Assembly: GCF_016918855.1 (NCBI RefSeq)
Contig: NZ_JADKYB010000012.1
Location: 124,001-188,000, forward strand
Length of the DNA stretch: 64,000 bases
Origin: Actinacidiphila acididurans
GTDB lineage: Bacteria > Actinomycetota > Actinomycetes > Streptomycetales > Streptomycetaceae
Direction of reading: 5' to 3'
In this document: piece by piece, positions 58,807 to 64,000 of the stretch
Layout of the letters: each line of letters opens with the position of its first letter
Numbering within the stretch: the stretch's first letter is position 1
Notes under the pieces: generated by a model
Database searches by the model: none
The model's input: the letters and a program-made list of their open reading frames with translations, nothing else
Told to the model about the DNA's origin: nothing
Position numbers and translations under genes: made by a program

Positions 58807-60944
58807 TGGCCGTCAACCGCGGGAAGCCGGCCCACCGGGGCGGGACCGATCCGGCCCCCGGCGGGACCGGCCGGGTCTCCGGGGGGTTGCTCGACCCCCG
58901 GCAGCTGCTCCGGTCCTTCCCCGACGCGCTGCGGAAACTGGACCCGCGGGTGATGGCCCGCAATCCGGTGATGTTCGTGGTCGAGGTCGGGGCGGTCCTG
59001 ACCACGGCTTTCGCGATCAAGACCCCGAGCGTGTTCGCATGGGTGATCACGGTGTGGCTGTGGCTGACCGTGGTGTTCGCCAACCTGGCCGAGGCGGTCG
59101 CCGAGGGCCGGGGCAAGGCGCAGGCCGAGACGCTGCGGAAGACCCGGACCGAGACGGTCGCGCGCCGGCTCGCGGACTGGCGGCGGGGCGACACCGCCCC
59201 GCGCGAGGAGTCGGTGCCGGCGGCCGGGCTGAAGCTGGGTGACCATGTGGTGGTCGAGGCCGGTCAGGTCATTCCCGGTGACGGTGACGTGGTCGAGGGG
59301 ATCGCGTCGGTGGACGAGTCGGCGATCACCGGTGAGTCCGCGCCGGTGATCCGCGAGTCGGGCGGCGACCGGTCGGCGGTGACCGGCGGCACGAAGGTGC
59401 TGTCGGACCGGATCGTGGTGCGGATCACCTCCAAGCCGGGCGAGACGTTCATCGACCGGATGATCGCGCTGGTGGAGGGTGCTTCGCGGCAGAAGACGCC
59501 CAACGAGATCGCGCTGAACATCCTGCTGGCCTCGCTGACCATCGTGTTCCTGATCGCGGTCGTCACCCTCCAGCCCTTCGCGGTCTTCGCGGGTGCCCCG
59601 CAGTCGATCGTGGTGCTGGTGGCCTTGGTGGTCGCGCTGATTCCGACCACGATCGGGGCGTTGCTGTCGGCGATCGGCATCGCGGGCATGGACCGGCTGG
59701 TGCAGCGCAACGTGCTCGCGGTGTCGGGGCGTGCGGTGGAGGCGGCGGGCGACGTGAACACGCTGCTGCTGGACAAGACCGGCACCATCACCCTCGGCAA
59801 CCGGCAGGCCGCCGAATTCCTCCCGGTCCAGGGCGTGGACCTCGAGGAACTCGCCGACGCCGCACAGCTCTCCTCGATCGCCGACGAGACGCCCGAGGGC
59901 CGCTCCATCGTGGTCCTGGCCAAGGAGCGGCACGCGCTGCGCGCCCGTACCGAAGGCGAACTCGCGCACGCCACCTTCGTGCCCTTCACCGCGGAGAGCC
60001 GGATGAGCGGGGTGGACCTCGACGATCCGCAGGAGCAGCGCGCGCTGCGCAAGGGCGCCGCGGCCTCCGTCATGACCTGGGTGCGCTCGGCCGGCGGACA
60101 TCCCCTGGCGGACGTCGGCGGGATCGTGGACGGCGTCTCCGCCAGCGGCGGCACCCCGCTGGTGGTCGGCGAGGTCCTCCGGCAGCAGGACAGCTCGACG
60201 GCCCGGGTGCTCGGCGTCATCCACCTGAAGGACGTCGTCAAGGCGGGCATGCGGGAGCGGTTCGACGAGTTGCGGCGGATGGGCATCCGTACGGTGATGA
60301 TCACCGGTGACAACCCGTTGACCGCGCGGGCGATCGCCGAGGAGGCCGGGGTCGACGACTTCCTGGCCGAGGCGACGCCCGAGGACAAGATGGCGCTGAT
60401 CAAGCGGGAGCAGGCCGGCGGGAAGCTGGTCGCGATGACCGGCGACGGCACCAACGACGCGCCGGCGCTGGCCCAGGCCGACGTCGGAGTGGCGATGAAC
60501 ACCGGGACCTCGGCCGCCAAGGAGGCCGGGAACATGGTGGACCTGGACTCCAACCCCACCAAGCTGATCGAGATCGTCGAGATCGGCAAGCAACTGCTGA
60601 TCACCCGCGGCGCCCTGACCACCTTCTCCATCGCCAACGACGTCGCCAAGTACTTCGCGATCATCCCGGCCATGTTCGCCCGGGTCGAGCCGGGTCTGGA
60701 CAAGCTCAACATCATGAAGCTGCACAGCCCCACCTCGGCGATCGCGTCGGCGATCATCTTCAACGCCCTGATCATCGTGGTGCTGATCCCGCTGGCCCTG
60801 CGCGGCGTCCGCTACCGGCCCTCGTCCGCGGCCGCACTGCTCAGCCGCAACATCTGGATCTACGGCCTGGGCGGGCTGGTGGTGCCGTTCGCGGGGATCA
60901 AAGTCATCGACCTGATCGTCCAGTTCATCCCCGGATTGCGCTGA
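58806..60944 (+). CDS. kdpB: KdpB, P-type ATPase catalytic subunit
   Basis: A 712-residue P-type ATPase. The phosphorylated Asp is in LLLDKTGTITLGN (about residue 323), TGES is in the actuator domain (AITGESAPV), and MTGDGTNDAPAL forms the hinge. It is longer than E. coli KdpB because of a Gly/Arg-rich N-terminal extension of about 40 residues. It energises K+ transport through KdpA. Confidence 0.97.
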   Translation: MAVNRGKPAHRGGTDPAPGGTGRVSGGLLDPRQLLRSFPDALRKLDPRVMARNPVMFVVEVGAVLTTAFAIKTPSVFAWVITVWLWLTVVFANLAEAVAEGRGKAQAETLRKTRTETVARRLADWRRGDTAPREESVPAAGLKLGDHVVVEAGQVIPGDGDVVEGIASVDESAITGESAPVIRESGGDRSAVTGGTKVLSDRIVVRITSKPGETFIDRMIALVEGASRQKTPNEIALNILLASLTIVFLIAVVTLQPFAVFAGAPQSIVVLVALVVALIPTTIGALLSAIGIAGMDRLVQRNVLAVSGRAVEAAGDVNTLLLDKTGTITLGNRQAAEFLPVQGVDLEELADAAQLSSIADETPEGRSIVVLAKERHALRARTEGELAHATFVPFTAESRMSGVDLDDPQEQRALRKGAAASVMTWVRSAGGHPLADVGGIVDGVSASGGTPLVVGEVLRQQDSSTARVLGVIHLKDVVKAGMRERFDELRRMGIRTVMITGDNPLTARAIAEEAGVDDFLAEATPEDKMALIKREQAGGKLVAMTGDGTNDAPALAQADVGVAMNTGTSAAKEAGNMVDLDSNPTKLIEIVEIGKQLLITRGALTTFSIANDVAKYFAIIPAMFARVEPGLDKLNIMKLHSPTSAIASAIIFNALIIVVLIPLALRGVRYRPSSAAALLSRNIWIYGLGGLVVPFAGIKVIDLIVQFIPGLR

Positions 60945-60997
60945 CCGCAGCGGACCGGGCGACCGGTTGAGGACCGACCGACGAAGGAGGCGATCGC

Positions 60998-61627
60998 GTG
61001 GCCCGGATCATCGGTCCCCTGGCGCGCCAGCACCTGGCGGCGCTGCGGATCCTGCTGGTGTTCACCGTGATCACCGGCGCCCTCTACCCGCTGGCGGTCA
61101 CCGGCATCGCCGAGGCGGCGTTCCCGCACCGCGCCAACGGTTCGCTCGTCTCGCAGAACGGCCACGTGATCGGCTCCAGCATGATCGGCCAGAACTTCGC
61201 CCTGCCCCCGCGCCGCGGACGGACCGTGCCGCCGCCGGACCCCAGGTGGTTCCAGCCGCGGCCGTCCGCGGCGGGCCCGAGCGGTTACGATCCGACCGCC
61301 TCCGGCGCCTCCAACCTCGGGCCCAACAACTCCGGCCTGATCGCCATGGTCAACCGGCGCCGCGCGGCCGTCGCCGCCTTCGACGGGGTGCCGCCCGGCT
61401 CCGTCCCCGTCGACGCCCTCACCGCCAGCGGCTCCGGCCTGGACCCTGACATCTCCCCGGCCTACGCCTACGAGCAGGTCCCGCGCGTCGCACGGGCCCG
61501 CGGCCTGCCCCAAGCCGTGGTGCACCACCTGGTCACCGCCCGCGTGCAGGGCCGGGCCCTGGGCTTCCTCGGCCAGAAGCACGTCAATGTCGTGAACCTC
61601 AACCACGACCTCAGCACGCTGAGGTGA
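60998..61627 (+). CDS. kdpC: KdpC, Kdp-ATPase accessory subunit
   Basis: A 209-residue protein with one N-terminal membrane helix (about 15-38, VFTVITGALYPLAVTGIAE) and an extracytoplasmic domain. Conserved features include SSMIGQNF, WFQPRPSA and the SGSGLDPDISPAYA motif. GTG start behind a strong AAGGAGG. It ends two bases before the convergent methyltransferase gene. Confidence 0.95.
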   Translation: MARIIGPLARQHLAALRILLVFTVITGALYPLAVTGIAEAAFPHRANGSLVSQNGHVIGSSMIGQNFALPPRRGRTVPPPDPRWFQPRPSAAGPSGYDPTASGASNLGPNNSGLIAMVNRRRAAVAAFDGVPPGSVPVDALTASGSGLDPDISPAYAYEQVPRVARARGLPQAVVHHLVTARVQGRALGFLGQKHVNVVNLNHDLSTLR

Positions 61628-61629
61628 CG

Positions 61630-62445
61630 TCAGGCGTTCTTGCGGCCCACTCCCGCGTAGACCCAGTACTCGGAAGGGTTGGCGGGGACGTCGTCGGCGG
61701 CGTCGGGGCGCCACAGGGGGACGTACACCAGACCCGGGTCGACCAGGTCGAAGCCGGTGAACAGGGCGGCGATGCCGTCGTGGGAGCGGGCGGTCACCGG
61801 GGAGGTGGCGCGGGAGCGGTAGAGGTGGCCGACCGCGGCAGCGGTGTCCGGCCGGTCCTGGTCGGTGGCGTGGCTGATGGCCAGCCAGCTGCCGGCCGGC
61901 AGCCCGTCGCGGTAGGCGGCCACCAGGCCGTGCGGGTCCTCCTCGTGGGTGATGAAGTGGAGGATGGTGATCATCAGTACGGCGACCGGCTCGTCGAAGT
62001 CGATCAGCCGCCGCACCTGGGGGGCGTTCAGGACGTCGGCGGGCCGGCGGATGTCCGCGCTGAGGATGTCCGCGTTCGGGTCGCCGGCCAGCAGGGACGC
62101 GCTGTGCGCCACGGCCACCGGGTCGTTGTCGACGTAGACCACGCGGCTGCCGGGCGCGGCGGCCTGCGCCACCTCGTGGACGTTGCCCTGGGTGGGGATG
62201 CCGGACCCGAGGTCGATGAACTGGCGCACGCCCTGGTCCACCAGGAAGCGCACGGCCCGGCCCAGGAACGCCCGGTTGGCCCGGGCCAGGGCGCGGACCT
62301 GCGGGTCGATCGCGGTGAAGGCGGCCAGCGCCTCCCGGTCGATGTCGAAATTGTGCCGGCCGCCCAGCATGGCGTCGTAGATGCGGGCCACGCTCGCCCG
62401 GTTCGGATCCACGCCCTCCGGGACACTCCCGAACTCCCCTGCCAC
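61630..62445 (-). CDS. SAM-dependent methyltransferase, Methyltransf_19 (DUF574) family
   Basis: A 271-residue protein typical of streptomycetes. NRASVARIYDAMLGG is the family start, QFIDLGSGIPTQGNVHEV is the S-adenosylmethionine site, and VVYVDNDPVAVAHS binds the ribose. Streptomyces genomes carry dozens of these genes, often near sensor or regulatory genes; substrates are unknown. The GTG at 62445 has AGGAG six bases upstream; a TTG at 62451 lies too close to that site. Confidence 0.88.
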   Translation of the reverse strand: MAGEFGSVPEGVDPNRASVARIYDAMLGGRHNFDIDREALAAFTAIDPQVRALARANRAFLGRAVRFLVDQGVRQFIDLGSGIPTQGNVHEVAQAAAPGSRVVYVDNDPVAVAHSASLLAGDPNADILSADIRRPADVLNAPQVRRLIDFDEPVAVLMITILHFITHEEDPHGLVAAYRDGLPAGSWLAISHATDQDRPDTAAAVGHLYRSRATSPVTARSHDGIAALFTGFDLVDPGLVYVPLWRPDAADDVPANPSEYWVYAGVGRKNA

Positions 62446-62583
62446 CGGCAACTCCTATGCAGATATTCACTCTTGAGGGATCATCATAGAATTCAGTCCG
62501 GCGATGCGCTGCGGGGGTTGCGAGCGTCGGTACGGGTGGTGCCGGACGGTGTCGGATGGTGCCGGACCGCCCGCATCTGCCTT

Positions 62584-63981
62584 GTGTCCGCCTTGTGTCT
62601 GCCTGGTGAAGGGGCGACCACCCTGAACGGAGCGCACGATCATTCCGGCGATCCCGCCGATGTCATAGGTTCCGCCCTCGACCTGCACGAGACCGGCAAC
62701 CACGTCGTCCACTCGCTGGGCCCCGATTTCTGCGACGCGGTGTCGGTCTACCTGCTGGAACGGTGGGTGGCGGACGGGTCCGGCGGCACCTCGGCCGAAG
62801 CGCCGCAGGTGGAGGCGCGGCGGCTGGCCCTGCGGGTGGGCGCCGGCCTGCCCGCGGGGCCCGACGGGCTGCCCATCGACCAGGTGCTGGTCTTCCCGCG
62901 CGACACGCCGTACGCCCGCGCGCTGAGCACCGGGAACGCCCAGCTGCTCGACGCCTTCGACCCGCACACCACCGACCGGCTGGCCGGCTCCGGCCCGGCG
63001 GACACCCGCATCGACGACCTGCTGCGTACCACCACCTCCTTCGTGGTGGTCCCGCTGCTGCTCAAGGGCGAGGCGATCGGCTTCGTGGCCGCCACCCGCG
63101 GGCCGCGCCTGCCGCTGTTCACCCGGCCGGACACCGACCGGATCGCGCTGCTGGCCGCCCGGGCCGCGGTCGCGCTGGACAACGCCCGCCGCTACGAGCA
63201 CGAGCGGCGCACCGCGCTGGCCATCCGCAGAAGCCTGGTGCCGGTCACCGGCCTGGCCTTCGACGGCTGCCGGGTGGCCCACGGCTACCGGCCCGCCGGG
63301 CGCGACGGCATCATCGGCGGCGACTGGTACGACGTGTTCCCCCGGCCCGGTCGGCGCACCGGCCTGATCGTCGGCGACGCCATGGGGCACGGCCCGGAAG
63401 CGGCCGTCGCCATGATCCAGTTGCGCATGGCCGCCCGTACGCTGGCCGGCCTGGACATCCCGCCCGGCGAACTGCTGCGCCGGCTCGACGACCTGGCCGC
63501 CGAGACGCCCGGGGCGTCCTTCGCCACCTGCACGTATGTGGAGTGGGACGCCGAACTGCACACCTGCACGGTGATCGGCGCGGGCCACCCGCCGGCGCTG
63601 GTCCGCCGGAGCGACGAGCCGGCCCGGCCGGTGACGCTCGACCCGGGCCTGCCGCTGGGGCTGCTCAGCGCGGCACACGCCGAGCCGACCGTCCTGAAGA
63701 TCGACCGGCCGACCCTGCTGCTGCTCTACAGCGACGGCGTGGTGGAGACCCGGCACTCGGACATCGACACGGGGATAGAACAGCTCGGCCGGGCCCTGGA
63801 CACCGCGCTTGCCGGCGAGTTGGAGCGGACGCGGGGCCCGGGGGAGGAGGACGGGCCGGCGGACCTGAGCCGAGTGGATCTCCAGCCGCTGTGCGACGCG
63901 CTGATCCTGGCCGCGCCCATCGACGCGACCTGCGACGACCGTACGGTCCTGCTCGCCGAACTCACGCCGCTGCGGCCCTGA
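62584..63981 (+). CDS. GAF-SpoIIE domain protein phosphatase
   Basis: About 465 residues: a GAF-like sensor domain (about 40-205) and a PP2C-type SpoIIE phosphatase domain (about 220-460) with IIGGDWYDVF, VGDAMGHG and YSDGVVETR metal-site motifs. It dephosphorylates Ser/Thr on partner proteins, typically anti-anti-sigma factors. No anti-sigma or anti-anti-sigma gene is in view. The start is uncertain: GTG 62584 and CTG 62623 (after GAAGGGG) are both possible. Confidence 0.85.
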   Translation: MSALCLPGEGATTLNGAHDHSGDPADVIGSALDLHETGNHVVHSLGPDFCDAVSVYLLERWVADGSGGTSAEAPQVEARRLALRVGAGLPAGPDGLPIDQVLVFPRDTPYARALSTGNAQLLDAFDPHTTDRLAGSGPADTRIDDLLRTTTSFVVVPLLLKGEAIGFVAATRGPRLPLFTRPDTDRIALLAARAAVALDNARRYEHERRTALAIRRSLVPVTGLAFDGCRVAHGYRPAGRDGIIGGDWYDVFPRPGRRTGLIVGDAMGHGPEAAVAMIQLRMAARTLAGLDIPPGELLRRLDDLAAETPGASFATCTYVEWDAELHTCTVIGAGHPPALVRRSDEPARPVTLDPGLPLGLLSAAHAEPTVLKIDRPTLLLLYSDGVVETRHSDIDTGIEQLGRALDTALAGELERTRGPGEEDGPADLSRVDLQPLCDALILAAPIDATCDDRTVLLAELTPLRP

Positions 63982-64000
63982 TCCGGCGGCCCCGTAGAGA

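Overview
The window is high-GC DNA with Streptomyces-type gene content and order: hemH, an inositol-monophosphatase-family gene and cutRS, then dut and several DUF families typical of actinomycetes (DUF4193, DUF3093, DUF3710, DUF3159). Gamma-butyrolactone (GBL) signalling genes and TTA-containing genes point the same way. The best guess is the chromosome of a Streptomyces species or close relative. No rRNA, tRNA, CRISPR array, transposase or integrase was recognised.

Region 1 (about 0.4-23.2 kb) looks like conserved chromosome. It holds a flavin oxidoreductase, an MFS pump, coproporphyrin ferrochelatase, an inositol-monophosphatase-family enzyme, the CutR/CutS two-component system, dUTPase, an orphan ABC ATPase and full-length KdpD/KdpE. 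It continues with an OB-fold protein, two TrkA-like K+ channel regulators divergent from a KimA/APC-type transporter, and a TrmA/RlmD-type RNA methyltransferase.

Region 2 (about 23.2-45.8 kb) is accessory and looks like a specialised-metabolite locus. Its left part is regulatory and tailoring: a quinone-oxidoreductase-like MDR protein, an aromatic-hydroxylase-type flavoprotein, a GBL receptor, an NmrA-like reductase, an AfsA-type GBL synthase, a second receptor-like TetR protein and a JadR1-like response regulator that cannot be phosphorylated canonically. Three intergenic sites resemble the autoregulatory elements (AREs) bound by GBL receptors. Several genes carry TTA leucine codons, implying bldA dependence. 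The right part is a ten-gene minus-strand operon (42803 to 32739) built around an amino-group carrier protein (AmCP, LysW-like) with LysX-, LysY- and LysZ-like enzymes. A homocitrate-synthase-like DRE-TIM enzyme leads it, and a class I glutamine-amidotransferase-like protein, an amino acid dehydrogenase, an acyl-AMP/CoA ligase, an aminotransferase and a fumarylacetoacetate-hydrolase-fold protein follow. Two acyl-CoA-dehydrogenase-like genes are divergent from it. The carrier ends in Gln instead of the Glu used by described LysW proteins, and the operon holds a Gln-amidase-type protein but no LysK peptidase. This combination is the strongest candidate for something new.

Region 3 (45.9-55.3 kb) holds an ABC-2 exporter, then a carbohydrate ABC importer with a GH2 glycosidase and a LacI regulator. 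Matching palindromic operators lie before the binding-protein gene and the lacI gene.

Region 4 (55.7-61.6 kb) is a kdpFABC operon headed by a shortened KdpD that has only the N-terminal and universal-stress domains. The full KdpDE pair sits 40 kb away. The window ends with a Methyltransf_19-type methyltransferase and a GAF-SpoIIE phosphatase. Potassium handling thus appears at three separate places (kdpDE, trkA/kimA-like, kdpFABC).
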